Made by a program: the position numbers and the translations under genes
The notes under the pieces: generated by a model
Databases searched by the model: none
The model's input: the letters and a program-made list of their open reading frames with translations, nothing else
What the model was told of the DNA's origin: nothing
From: Saccharothrix tamanrassetensis
GTDB taxonomy: Bacteria; Actinomycetota; Actinomycetes; Mycobacteriales; Pseudonocardiaceae
DNA: 64,000 nucleotides
Assembly (NCBI RefSeq): GCF_014203665.1
Contig: NZ_JACHJN010000006.1
Coordinates: 434,001-498,000, forward strand
Direction: 5' to 3'
Shown: in pieces, positions 1-7,803 of the stretch
Position numbering within the stretch: position 1 is the stretch's first letter
How the letters are laid out: each line of letters starts with the position of its first letter

Positions 1-1
1 G

Positions 2-151
2 CTGGTCATGGGAGTCCTGCTGCCGCTGTGCCTGGGCGCGGCGCGGCTGATCGACCGGCTGGTGGACAACGTGTCCTCCCGGTTCAACCCCGCGCCGCCG
101 CTGGACACCGCGGACGAGCCCGGGAAGGTGGACGCGGTCAGGTCTTCGTAG
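2..151 (+). CDS. C-terminal end of a membrane protein (partial)
   Basis: The reading frame is open from the window edge and ends at a TAG at 149-151, leaving 49 residues. It begins with a hydrophobic stretch (LVMGVLLPLCLGAARLI), probably the last membrane helix, followed by a polar tail rich in Pro and Asp. The next gene starts 10 bp downstream on the same strand, so the two could be co-transcribed. The family cannot be recognised from this fragment. Confidence 0.6.
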   Translation: MVMGVLLPLCLGAARLIDRLVDNVSSRFNPAPPLDTADEPGKVDAVRSS

Positions 152-161
152 GCTGGCGGGC

Positions 162-647
162 GTGACTCCCGCCCGGCGCCTCACCGCCGCACTCCTGGGC
201 CTGATCGCGCTGGTCGTGATCGGCTACTTCGCCAAGGACCTCGCAGGCACCTCCGAGCCCGCGCCGACCACCGGCGCCTCCACGAAGGTGCTCGCGACCG
301 GTGGTTCCGCCGCCGCGTCGGGCAACGCGTCGGCACGGCAGGTGCCCGGTGCGGCGTCCGGGCTGCCGGTGAAGGAGCTGTCCGGCCTGCCCGCCGAGGC
401 GGCGGCGACCTGGAAGCTGATCGACCAGGGCGGGCCGTTCCCGTACCCGCGCAACGACGGGGTGACGTTCCAGAACCGGGAGAAGCGGCTGCCCGCCAAG
501 TCCGGCGACTACTACCGCGAGTACACCGTGCCGACGCCCGGAAGCGACGACCGGGGCGCGCGCCGGATCGTCACGGGGTCCGGTGACGAGGTCTACTACA
601 CGGGTGACCACTACTCGTCGTTCGTCGTCGTGGACGTGACCCGATGA
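162..647 (+). CDS. Secreted guanyl-specific ribonuclease (barnase/RNase Sa type)
   Basis: A 161-residue protein with a signal peptide or N-terminal membrane anchor (about residues 7-22), a low-complexity Ala/Gly/Ser/Thr linker, and a microbial ribonuclease N1/Sa domain from about residue 70. The family's catalytic triad is visible: general base E120 (REYTV), R134 in RGARRIV, and general acid H150 (TGDHYSSF). Such enzymes cleave single-stranded RNA after guanine. The GTG start is chosen because it directly precedes the signal peptide. The stop overlaps the start of the barstar gene by 4 bp (ATGA), so toxin and inhibitor are translationally coupled. The lack of paired cysteines fits the barnase-like branch. 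Confidence 0.9.
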   Translation: MTPARRLTAALLGLIALVVIGYFAKDLAGTSEPAPTTGASTKVLATGGSAAASGNASARQVPGAASGLPVKELSGLPAEAAATWKLIDQGGPFPYPRNDGVTFQNREKRLPAKSGDYYREYTVPTPGSDDRGARRIVTGSGDEVYYTGDHYSSFVVVDVTR

Positions 648-910
648 TCCACTTGCACGTGGTGCGGGACGGGGCGCGGTCGAAGTCCGCCGCGCTGGCC
701 GCGATCGGTACGGCGATGGAGTTCCCCGACTACTACGGGCAGAACCTGGACGCCTTGTACGACTGCCTGACGGACCTGTCGTGGCTGCCACCCGGCGAGC
801 ACGTCCTGGTGTGGGAGGGCGGCAACGAGGACGTGGCGTCCGTGCTGGCCGACGCCGAGGCGGCGATGTCGACGGGCGAGCGGACGTTCTCGGTGCGCTA
901 CCCGGACTGA
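644..910 (+). CDS. Barstar-family ribonuclease inhibitor
   Basis: An 88-residue protein of barstar length with no signal sequence. The central segment FPDYYGQNLDALYDCLTDL is the typical barstar motif, an interface helix carrying acidic and Tyr/Asn residues that plugs the RNase active site. It starts inside the stop codon of the ribonuclease gene (ATGA at 644-647), the usual arrangement for co-produced inhibitor. By inference it protects the cytoplasm from RNase that has not yet been exported. Confidence 0.93.
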   Translation: MIHLHVVRDGARSKSAALAAIGTAMEFPDYYGQNLDALYDCLTDLSWLPPGEHVLVWEGGNEDVASVLADAEAAMSTGERTFSVRYPD

Positions 911-934
911 CCCCGACCGGTCGCCCGGCCGGGG
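911..934. terminator. Hairpin between convergent genes
   Basis: A 10-bp GC stem with one A/C mismatch (CCCCGACCGG, loop TCGC, CCGGCCGGGG) fills the gap between the convergent barstar and enoyl-CoA hydratase genes. There is no U-tract. A role as bidirectional terminator is inferred from its position. Confidence 0.45.
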
Positions 935-943
935 GCGGGCCCG

Positions 944-1720
944 TCAGTCCTCGGCCGGCACCCAGGACGGCTTGCGCTTGCCCACGAACGCGGCGATGCC
1001 CTCCTGCCCCTCGGAGCCGCCGAAGTGCCGTGCGGACAGCTCCAGCATGTCGGCGAACACCTCGCCCAGGTTGGTGCGCCGGGGCTCCTGGAGCATCCGC
1101 TTGGTGGCCGCCAGGGCGTTCGGCCCGCCCAGCGCCAGCATGTCGGTGTAGCGGGTGACCTCGGCGTCCAGCGCGTCGGCGGCGACGGCGGCGTTGATCA
1201 GGCCGATCTCCTTCGCCCGCGCGGCGTCGAACGCCTCTCCGGTGAGGAACAGCTCGTGCGCCGCCCGCGGCAGCAGGCGGGGTAGCACCGTCACGGAGAT
1301 GACGGCGGGCACGACACCGATCCGGACCTCGCTGAACGCGAACGTCGCCGTGTCCGCGGCCACCGCGATGTCGCACGCGGCGACCAGCCCGACCCCGCCC
1401 GCGCGGGCCGGGCCGGCCAGTCGTGCGACGACCGGCTTGGGGCTGGTCCACAGCTGTTCGAGGATGGCGGGGAACTCGTTGACCCCCTGCTGCCCGGCGC
1501 TCGCGCCGCCGGCCTCCTTCAGGTCCATGCCCGAGCAGAACACCGGTCCGGTGTGACCGAGCACGACCACGCGCACGCCGTCGTCGGCGATGGCGGCCTT
1601 CAGGTGCCCGGTCAGCTCGGCACGCAGTTGCGCGGACAGGGCGTTGCGGTTGTGGGGGGAGTCCAGCGTGATCGTCGCGATGCCACGCCGCACCTCGTAG
1701 TGGACCAGCTCGTCTGCCAT
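944..1720 (-). CDS. Enoyl-CoA hydratase/isomerase family protein
   Basis: A 258-residue crotonase-fold protein. The oxyanion-hole segments typical of the family are present: SAQLRAEL near the N-terminus with FCSGMDLKE, and the second glycine-rich segment ARAGGVGLVAACDIAVA. The start MADELVHYEV is chosen over an ATG 45 bp upstream because it matches the usual crotonase N-terminus and leaves the operator region free. The catalytic Glu of true hydratases at the end of the AGGVGLV helix is not clear, so the substrate and exact reaction (hydratase, isomerase or other) are open. The gene is divergent from the DJ-1/MarR pair, with two tandem operators in between, which suggests shared MarR control. 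Confidence 0.85.
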   Translation of the reverse strand: MADELVHYEVRRGIATITLDSPHNRNALSAQLRAELTGHLKAAIADDGVRVVVLGHTGPVFCSGMDLKEAGGASAGQQGVNEFPAILEQLWTSPKPVVARLAGPARAGGVGLVAACDIAVAADTATFAFSEVRIGVVPAVISVTVLPRLLPRAAHELFLTGEAFDAARAKEIGLINAAVAADALDAEVTRYTDMLALGGPNALAATKRMLQEPRRTNLGEVFADMLELSARHFGGSEGQEGIAAFVGKRKPSWVPAED

Positions 1721-1748
1721 GTGCCGCACTCTACGAGGCGGAGAAGTT

Positions 1749-1783
1749 TGACAGCGTGCTGTCAAAATGACAGGATGCTGTCA
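1749..1783. promoter_or_regulatory. Two tandem TGACAG-N4-CTGTCA operators
   Basis: Two perfect 6-bp inverted repeats, TGACAG CGTG CTGTCA (1749-1764) and TGACAG GATG CTGTCA (1768-1783), sit 19 bp apart in the divergent intergenic region. The second overlaps the ATG of the DJ-1 gene. The 16-bp dyad fits MarR-family sites, and a MarR gene is the second gene of the operon. Autoregulation and co-regulation of the divergent hydratase are inferred. Confidence 0.7.
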
Positions 1784-2406
1784 TGACAACGCAGACGGTC
1801 CACCTCGCCCTCTACGACACGCTCGCGGACTGGGAGTTCGGCTACGCCACGGCCCGCATCAACAGCCCGGCGTTCCAGAAGGTGCCCGGTCGCTACCGGG
1901 TGCAGACCGTCGCCGCGACGCTCGACCCGATCACCACGATGGGCGGCCTCCGGGTGCTGCCCGACCTCGTGCTGGCCGACCTGGACCCGTCCGACAGCGC
2001 GATGCTGATCCTGCCCGGCGCGGACAGCTGGGCGGAGGGCGGCAACGCGGAGTTCGCCGAGGCGGCCCGGCGGTGGCTGGAGGCAGGCGTGCCGGTGGCG
2101 GCGATCTGCGGGGCGACCGTGGGCCTGGCCGCCGAAGGGCTGCTGGACGACCGCGCCCACGGCGGCAACGCGGTGGAGGAGTTGCGGTCGGTGCCGGGCT
2201 ACCGCGGCAGCGCGCACTTCAGCGGTGAGCGGGCCGTCCGCGCCGGCGGCCTGATCACGGCGGGGGCGGCCGGTGCCCTGGAGTTCGCCCGCGAGATCTT
2301 CGCCGAGCTCGACCTGTACGAGCCGGCCGTGCTCGAAGCGTGGTACGGCCTGTTCCGCACCGGCGACCCGGCGTGGTTCGGCAAGCTGGAGGCAGCCCTC
2401 TCGTGA
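1783..2406 (+). CDS. DJ-1/PfpI family protein
   Basis: A 207-residue protein of the class I glutamine amidotransferase-like/DJ-1 superfamily. The nucleophile elbow is visible as VAAICGATVGLA (Cys in AICGA), with an upstream Asp/Pro-rich loop (ILPGADSW) as in the family. Members include chaperone-like, glyoxalase-like and isonitrile hydratase-like enzymes, and the sequence alone does not decide between them. The ATG lies within an operator dyad, and only a weak AGGA sits about 7 nt upstream. The gene ends in a 4-bp overlap with the MarR gene, so the two form one regulated unit. Confidence 0.85.
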   Translation: MTTQTVHLALYDTLADWEFGYATARINSPAFQKVPGRYRVQTVAATLDPITTMGGLRVLPDLVLADLDPSDSAMLILPGADSWAEGGNAEFAEAARRWLEAGVPVAAICGATVGLAAEGLLDDRAHGGNAVEELRSVPGYRGSAHFSGERAVRAGGLITAGAAGALEFAREIFAELDLYEPAVLEAWYGLFRTGDPAWFGKLEAALS

Positions 2407-2903
2407 CCGCGCAGCCGCGCACGGAGGCCGGCGACGTGCTGACCGACGTGATCATGCGCACCTTTCGCCTCTACGGCGGCTTCCTGGAGGCGGCGGAGGT
2501 GATGACCCGGCCGGTGGGCCTGACGGCGGCGTGGTGGCAGGTCCTCGGTGCCGTGCTGCGCGAGCCGCTGCCGGTGTCGGGCATCGCCCGCGAGATGAGC
2601 CTGACCCGGCAGAGCGTGCAGCGCATCGCGGACCTGCTGGTGCGGAAGGGCCTGGCCGAGTACCTGCCCAACCCGGCCCACCGCCGGGCCAAGCTCTTCC
2701 GGCCCACCGAGGCGGGCTACCGGGCGATCTCCAGCCTCACCGAGGCCCAGCACGCCTTCACCAACCGCATCTCGGCGCAGGTCGACCTGGACGACCTGCG
2801 CACCACGCTCGCCGTGATGGAACGCCTCATCACAGCCGTCGACGCCGATGCCGCCAAGACCGATGTCGACGAGACCGACGCCACCGGAACCGGCGGCCCC
2901 TGA
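2403..2903 (+). CDS. MarR family transcriptional regulator
   Basis: A 166-residue protein beginning at the GTG that overlaps the stop of the DJ-1 gene (GTGA). The winged helix is clear: PVSGIAREMSLTRQSVQRIADLLVRKGLAEY (recognition helix), then the wing NPAHRRAKLFRPTEAGYRAI, flanked by dimerisation helices. It probably binds the two 16-bp dyads at 1749-1783 and represses its own operon and perhaps the divergent enoyl-CoA hydratase. The inducing ligand is unknown. Confidence 0.9.
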   Translation: MTAQPRTEAGDVLTDVIMRTFRLYGGFLEAAEVMTRPVGLTAAWWQVLGAVLREPLPVSGIAREMSLTRQSVQRIADLLVRKGLAEYLPNPAHRRAKLFRPTEAGYRAISSLTEAQHAFTNRISAQVDLDDLRTTLAVMERLITAVDADAAKTDVDETDATGTGGP

Positions 2904-2960
2904 CACCGACTCCGGCGGCACCGACTCGGGCAGCGCGGACTCGGGCAGCGCGGAAGCCGC

Positions 2961-3692
2961 TCAGGCCGACTGAACGGCGAGATCCGAGGCCACGGCCGAC
3001 TCGAAGCGGTGCAGCACGAGTTCCGCCACCTCCGGATCGGGCCCCAGCGGCGGCGCGATCACCGCGTCGCCGCCGGCCGAGGCCGCGACCCGGTCCGGCA
3101 GCAGCCCCGGCGCGAGGAACCACGACGCCACCGCGATCCGCAGCGCCCCGCCCGCCCGCAACCGCTCGACCGCGGTGGGCACGTCGGGTGACGCGGTGGA
3201 CGCGAAGGCCGCCTCCACACCGGACCACTTCGACTCCCGCGCCCAACGCCGGGCGATGGACGACACGAGGGCGTTCGCGGGCGCGTGCGACGAACCCGCA
3301 CCGGCCAGCACGACGCCCCAGTCGCGCTCGGCTCCGACGCCGACCGACGCCAGCCGCCGCAACGCCGCCGACTCCAGGCGCGGGTCGGGGCCCAGGACGT
3401 CGGCGATCGTCACGTCCAGCGAAGGCAGCCGCGCCTCGGCCACCGCGCTGGGCACGTCGACACGGGCGTGGAAAGCCTTGCCCAGCAGCAACGGCACGAC
3501 CACCGCCGACCGGTGGCCGGCACCGCGCACGGCCCGCAGCACGTCTCCCAGCCGTGGCGCGGAGAGGTCCAGGAACGACCCCCGGACGTCCAGCGAAGGC
3601 CGCAGGGCCCGCACCACGTCCAACAACGCGTGCACGGTCGCCGCCGAACGAGGGTCACGACTGCCGTGCGCCACGGCCACCAGGGCGGTCAC
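2961..3692 (-). CDS. sirB: Sirohydrochlorin chelatase-like protein (CbiX/SirB type)
   Basis: A 243-residue class II chelatase-like protein. The N-terminal half opens with VAVAHGSRDPRSAATV, the CbiX/SirB active-site motif with the metal-binding His. A second, degenerate repeat follows from about residue 125 (VVLAGAGSSHAPAN), so this is a two-repeat chelatase. It is the last gene of the sulfur operon, its GTG start overlapping the permease stop (GTGA). Because the operon encodes a sirohaem-dependent sulfite reductase, its likely task is Fe insertion into sirohydrochlorin, though cobalt insertion cannot be excluded. Confidence 0.8.
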   Translation of the reverse strand: MTALVAVAHGSRDPRSAATVHALLDVVRALRPSLDVRGSFLDLSAPRLGDVLRAVRGAGHRSAVVVPLLLGKAFHARVDVPSAVAEARLPSLDVTIADVLGPDPRLESAALRRLASVGVGAERDWGVVLAGAGSSHAPANALVSSIARRWARESKWSGVEAAFASTASPDVPTAVERLRAGGALRIAVASWFLAPGLLPDRVAASAGGDAVIAPPLGPDPEVAELVLHRFESAVASDLAVQSA

Positions 3693-4567
3693 AGCGCACC
3701 CGTCAAACCGCGTGCCCGCAACACCGCCCGCTCCAGGGGCCGGAACAACAGCAGTTCGATCCCCACACCCACCAGCAGGATCAGGAAGATCGCCGCGATC
3801 ACCATCGAGATGTCGTTGAGCGAGGACCCGTTGTGCAGGTACTGCCCCAAGCCCTCGCCCAGCTGCGGCGAGGTGGCGATGATCTCCGCCGCCATCAGCG
3901 AGCGCCACGAGAACGCCCACCCCTGCTTCAACCCGGCCAGGTAGCCGGGCAGCGCCGCCGGCAGCAGGATGTGCCGGGCCGCCGCCAGCCGGCCCGCGCC
4001 CAGCGCCTGCCCCACGCGCGGCAACAGCGGCGGGATCTGGTCGACGCCGGCGACCAGGCCGTTGGCGATGGAGGGCACCGAGCCCATCAGCACCACGAAG
4101 TAGATGGTCGACGGGGTCGCGCCGAACCACAGGATGCCCGCCGGCACCCACGCCACCGACGGCAGCGACTGGAGACCCGACAGCAGCGACCCGATGGCCG
4201 CCCGCACCACGCGCACCTTGGCGATCAGCAGGCCGAGCGGCGTGGCGATCAGGACCGCGGTGAGGAAGCCGAGCACGGCCCGGTGCACGGACGTCCACAG
4301 CACGTCCAGCGCACGGCCCGTCTCGATGGCCTCCGCGACCGCCGCCCACACCGAGGACGGCGACGGCAGCTGGTACTCCGGCCAGAACGCGGCCGCCCAC
4401 AGCGCCTGCCAGACGCCGAGCAGCAGGGCGAACGCGATCAGCGGCGGCACGGCCGTGCGCAGGAACCGCCTGCCCAGCGACGGCCGCTGCTCCTGGTTCG
4501 GCGCGTCGAGCGCGTCGAGCCCCGCGCCGACCGCCGCCAGGTCGTTGTCAAGCCGCGGCGTGGCCAC
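3689..4567 (-). CDS. ABC transporter permease, sulfonate/taurine type
   Basis: A 292-residue inner-membrane permease of the SsuC/TauC (NMT1-associated) group with about six membrane helices and the cytoplasmic EAA-type loop near IPPLLPRVGQALGAGRLAAARHIL, which docks on the ATPase. A charged N-terminal tail of some 35 residues precedes the first helix. The gene overlaps both neighbours (ATPase upstream, chelatase downstream). With the ATPase and the lipoprotein it forms an importer for a sulfur-containing anion. Sulfonate is more likely than sulfate from the family, but this is inferred. Confidence 0.88.
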   Translation of the reverse strand: MATPRLDNDLAAVGAGLDALDAPNQEQRPSLGRRFLRTAVPPLIAFALLLGVWQALWAAAFWPEYQLPSPSSVWAAVAEAIETGRALDVLWTSVHRAVLGFLTAVLIATPLGLLIAKVRVVRAAIGSLLSGLQSLPSVAWVPAGILWFGATPSTIYFVVLMGSVPSIANGLVAGVDQIPPLLPRVGQALGAGRLAAARHILLPAALPGYLAGLKQGWAFSWRSLMAAEIIATSPQLGEGLGQYLHNGSSLNDISMVIAAIFLILLVGVGIELLLFRPLERAVLRARGLTGAL

Positions 4568-5333
4568 TGATCACCTCTCGCAGGCGGGTGGTGATGTCGT
4601 TGATCAGCGCCGGCTCGTCACCATCCACTGTGGACCACTCGCGGACCACGCGGCCGGGGCGGGAGGACAGCAGGACGACCCGCTGCGCCAGCCGCACGGC
4701 CTCGCGCACGTCGTGGGTGACGAACAGGATCGCGGTCGACGTCTCGCGCCACACCCGCACCAGCTCCGCCTGGAGCACGTCGCGGGTGATGGCGTCCAGC
4801 GCCGCGAACGGCTCGTCCATCAGCAGCAGGCCGGGCGTGCCCTCCTCGGCACTGCCCAGGGTGGACGCCAGGGCGCGGGCCAGGGCGACGCGCTGGCGCA
4901 TGCCGCCGGACAGCTCGTGCGGGCGCTTGTGACCGGCTTCGGCCAGGCGCACCAGCGAGAGCAGCTCGCCGGCCTTCTCCCTGCGCGCGCCCCGCTTCAG
5001 GCCCGCGAGCCGCAGCGGCAGCTCCACGTTGCGCGCGGCGGTCAGCCACGGCATCAGCGCGGCTTCCTGGAACATCACGGCGGGCCGCGAGGTGGTCAGC
5101 CGGATCGAGCCGGAGGTGGGCGCGTCCAGCCCGGCGACCAGGTTCAGCAGGGTCGACTTGCCGCAGCCGGACGCGCCCAGCAGGCACACGAACTCTCCCG
5201 GTGCGACGCGCAGGTCGACGCCGTCGAGCGCGAGCACCGAGTTCGCGCCGTGTCCGAACGACTTGCGCACCGAGGACAAGGTCACCGCCGCGTCCAGTGT
5301 GGACTGCGCGGCCGGCTCAAGCGTGGCGGTCAT
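4548..5333 (-). CDS. ABC transporter ATP-binding protein, sulfonate/taurine type
   Basis: A 261-residue ABC ATPase. Walker A GASGCGKST, Q-loop VMFQEAALMPW, signature LSGGMRQRVALARAL, Walker B LLLMDEPFAALD and the switch His (FVTHDVREA) are all intact. The MFQE.ALMPW form of the Q-loop is typical of SsuB/TauB-type systems. It powers the neighbouring permease for uptake of a sulfur source. It overlaps the permease start by 20 bp and follows the substrate-binding lipoprotein gene in the same operon. Confidence 0.92.
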   Translation of the reverse strand: MTATLEPAAQSTLDAAVTLSSVRKSFGHGANSVLALDGVDLRVAPGEFVCLLGASGCGKSTLLNLVAGLDAPTSGSIRLTTSRPAVMFQEAALMPWLTAARNVELPLRLAGLKRGARREKAGELLSLVRLAEAGHKRPHELSGGMRQRVALARALASTLGSAEEGTPGLLLMDEPFAALDAITRDVLQAELVRVWRETSTAILFVTHDVREAVRLAQRVVLLSSRPGRVVREWSTVDGDEPALINDITTRLREVISGHAAA

Positions 5334-5354
5334 GGTGTGCCTGCCTTCCCTGAG

Positions 5355-6437
5355 TTACTTCTTGTCCAGTCCGGCGGTGTCCACGGTCGGCTTGCCCGCG
5401 GCCGAGAGCACCTTGTTCAGCAGCGTGAAGTCCACGAGCCCGGCCACGTCCGCGGCTTCCTTGGCGACGCCCGCGGTGACCGCGTCCTCCGCCAGCCGCG
5501 GGAACGTCCTGGCCTGCGGGTCGAGCGTCAGTTCGATGTTGTCGAACGCCCGGTCCAGCACCGGCTCGCCCAGCGACTTCCCGGTGAGCGCCTTGAGCGC
5601 GTTGTTGACCACCTGCTTGGCCTCGGCCTTGTTGTCCAGCGCGAGGTTCGTCGCCGCCAGGTGGCCCCTGAGCAGCGCCTCGACGGTCTGCGGGTGCTCC
5701 TGGAGGAACTTGGACCGCACGATCAGCACCGTGGTCGGGAACTTGCCGCCCTCCCACAGGGTCTCCTCGTCCAGCAGCACCTTCGCGCCCGCGTCCAGCA
5801 CCAGCCGCGAGGACCACGGCTCCGGCGCCCACGCGCCCTGCACGTCGCCCTTCCGGAACAGGTCCAGCGACTGCGCGTTCTCCGTGTTGGTCACGTTGAC
5901 CTGGTCGGCGCCCGTGCCGACGCCCAGCTTCTGGTCCGACAGCCACTTCTTGAGCGCCACGTCCTGCGTGTTGCCCAGCTGCGGGGTGGTGATGACCTTG
6001 CCCTTGAGGTCCGCCGCCGAGCCGATCTCCGGCTTCACCACGAGCTGCGCGCCGCCCGAGGTCGCGCCCGCCACCAGCTTGATCGCCTCGCCCTTGGACT
6101 TGGCGTAGGCGTTGATGGCCGGGCCGGACCCGATGAACGTCGCGTCGAGCGACTCGCCGAGCAGCGCGTTGACCGCCTCCGGGCCGGCGTTGAACGTCTG
6201 CGTGGTGAGCTTGGTGCCGCCCAGCTCCTTGGCGAACAGGCCCTTGTCCACGCCGATCAGCGCGGCGGCGTGGGTGACGTTCGGGAAGTAGCCCAGCCGG
6301 ATCTCGGCGGCCGGGCCCTTGTCGGCGCCGGCGTCCGCGGCTTGGTCGCCGCCGCCCGCCCGTGAGCACGCGGCGAGCGTCAGGAAAGCGGTCAGTACGG
6401 CCAGTGACTTGGTCAGGGTGCTGCGCTTGGTGCTCAC
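5355..6437 (-). CDS. Substrate-binding lipoprotein of a sulfonate-type ABC importer
   Basis: A 360-residue protein of the SsuA/THI5-like fold. The N-terminus is a lipoprotein signal: basic MSTKRSTLTK, a hydrophobic core, then lipobox LAAC with the lipidated Cys at residue 24. IRLGYFPNVTHAAALIGVDKGLFAKEL is the typical start of aliphatic-sulfonate and nitrate-type binding proteins, which capture the ligand outside the membrane. The gene lies 25 bp after cysN and before the ATPase and permease genes. The ligand is inferred to be a sulfonate or similar sulfur anion from the operon. Confidence 0.9.
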   Translation of the reverse strand: MSTKRSTLTKSLAVLTAFLTLAACSRAGGGDQAADAGADKGPAAEIRLGYFPNVTHAAALIGVDKGLFAKELGGTKLTTQTFNAGPEAVNALLGESLDATFIGSGPAINAYAKSKGEAIKLVAGATSGGAQLVVKPEIGSAADLKGKVITTPQLGNTQDVALKKWLSDQKLGVGTGADQVNVTNTENAQSLDLFRKGDVQGAWAPEPWSSRLVLDAGAKVLLDEETLWEGGKFPTTVLIVRSKFLQEHPQTVEALLRGHLAATNLALDNKAEAKQVVNNALKALTGKSLGEPVLDRAFDNIELTLDPQARTFPRLAEDAVTAGVAKEAADVAGLVDFTLLNKVLSAAGKPTVDTAGLDKK

Positions 6438-6462
6438 GGCGGCGGTGGCCTTTCCGAGGGGA

Positions 6463-7803
6463 TCAGGGACCGGGGGAGACGAGGGCGTGGCTGTCGGTCG
6501 GGGCGGTGCTCCCGCCCTCGGTACAGCTGTCCACTCCGTCCGGGACCGGCAGCGGCGCCCCGACCAGTCCCGCGGCCAGCGTGCTGCCGTCCGAGGCGTC
6601 GATGACCAGGAACGCCCCGGTGCGGCGGTTGTGGGTGTAGTCGTCGACGGGCACGGGCTCGGCCGTGCGCACGACGACCTGCCCGATCTCGTTGAGCTTG
6701 AGCGAGTCGGGGTTCTCCGAGCTGCCCAGCTTCTGCTCGTCGAACCTGGTGCGCAGCTCGGTCACGATGGCCTGGACGGTCCGGGTGCCGTGCTTGACCA
6801 GCACGCGGGCGCCGGGCCGCAACGCCTTCTCCGCCAACCAGCACACGGTGGCCTCGAACTCGTCGGTGACCGTGGGGGCTTCGCCGCCCGAGATCAGGTC
6901 GCCGCGCGAGATGTCCAGGTCGTGTTCCAGCAGCAGCGTCACGGACTGCCCGGCGGCGGCCTCGTCGAGCGGGCCGTCGGCGGTGTCGATCCCCACCACG
7001 GTGCTGAGCAGACCCGTCGGCAGCACGGTGATCTCGTCGCCCACCCGCACGGTGCCGGCGGCGACCTGGCCCGCGTATCCCCGGTAGTCCGGGAACTCCG
7101 CGGTGCGCGGGCGGATCACGTACTGCACCGGGAAGCGGAACGGCGCGTCGTGCGGGTCCACGTCGACCGGCACGGTTTCCAGGTGTTCCAACAGGGTCGG
7201 CCCGGTGTACCAGGGTGTGTTGGCCGAGCGCTCCACCACGTTGTCGCCCGCGAGCGCGGACACCGGGATCTCCGTCACGGCGTCCTCGGCGAACCCGAGC
7301 GCGGTGGCGTGCGCGGTGAACTCCTTGGCGATGCGGGAGAACGTGACCTCGTCGTAGTCGACCAGGTCGATCTTGTTCACCGCGAGCACCAGGCGCGGCA
7401 CGCCCAGCAGCGCGAGCACGGCGGCGTGCCGGCGGGTCTGCTCCACCACGCCCTTGCGCGCGTCCACCAGCAGCACGCCCAGCTGCGCCGTGGACGCGCC
7501 GGTCACCGTGTTGCGGGTGTACTGCACGTGGCCGGGGGTGTCGGCCAGCACGAAGGACCGGTTGGGTGTCGCGAAGTACCGGTACGCCACGTCGATCGTG
7601 ATGCCCTGCTCGCGTTCCGAGCGCAGGCCGTCCACCAGCAGCGACAGGTCCGGCGTGGCCAGGCCGCGGTCGGCGCTGGCGCGGTGCACGGCGTCCAGGG
7701 TGTCCGCGAGGACGGACTTGGTGTCGTAGAGCAGCCTGCCGACGAGCGTGGACTTCCCGTCGTCCACGCTGCCCGCTGTAGCCAGCCTCAACAGGTCGCT
7801 CAT
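6463..7803 (-). CDS. cysN: Sulfate adenylyltransferase subunit 1 (CysN, GTPase)
   Basis: A 446-residue EF-Tu-like GTPase subunit of ATP sulfurylase. G1 (GSVDDGKST), the switch region (YRYFATPNRSFVLADTPGH, containing G3) and G4 (NKID) are visible. GTP hydrolysis drives formation of APS from ATP and sulfate by CysD. The length matches stand-alone CysN: there is no C-terminal APS kinase domain, in line with an APS-reducing pathway. The start is the ATG overlapping the cysD stop (ATGA at 7800-7803 on the minus strand). Confidence 0.95.
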   Translation of the reverse strand: MSDLLRLATAGSVDDGKSTLVGRLLYDTKSVLADTLDAVHRASADRGLATPDLSLLVDGLRSEREQGITIDVAYRYFATPNRSFVLADTPGHVQYTRNTVTGASTAQLGVLLVDARKGVVEQTRRHAAVLALLGVPRLVLAVNKIDLVDYDEVTFSRIAKEFTAHATALGFAEDAVTEIPVSALAGDNVVERSANTPWYTGPTLLEHLETVPVDVDPHDAPFRFPVQYVIRPRTAEFPDYRGYAGQVAAGTVRVGDEITVLPTGLLSTVVGIDTADGPLDEAAAGQSVTLLLEHDLDISRGDLISGGEAPTVTDEFEATVCWLAEKALRPGARVLVKHGTRTVQAIVTELRTRFDEQKLGSSENPDSLKLNEIGQVVVRTAEPVPVDDYTHNRRTGAFLVIDASDGSTLAAGLVGAPLPVPDGVDSCTEGGSTAPTDSHALVSPGP

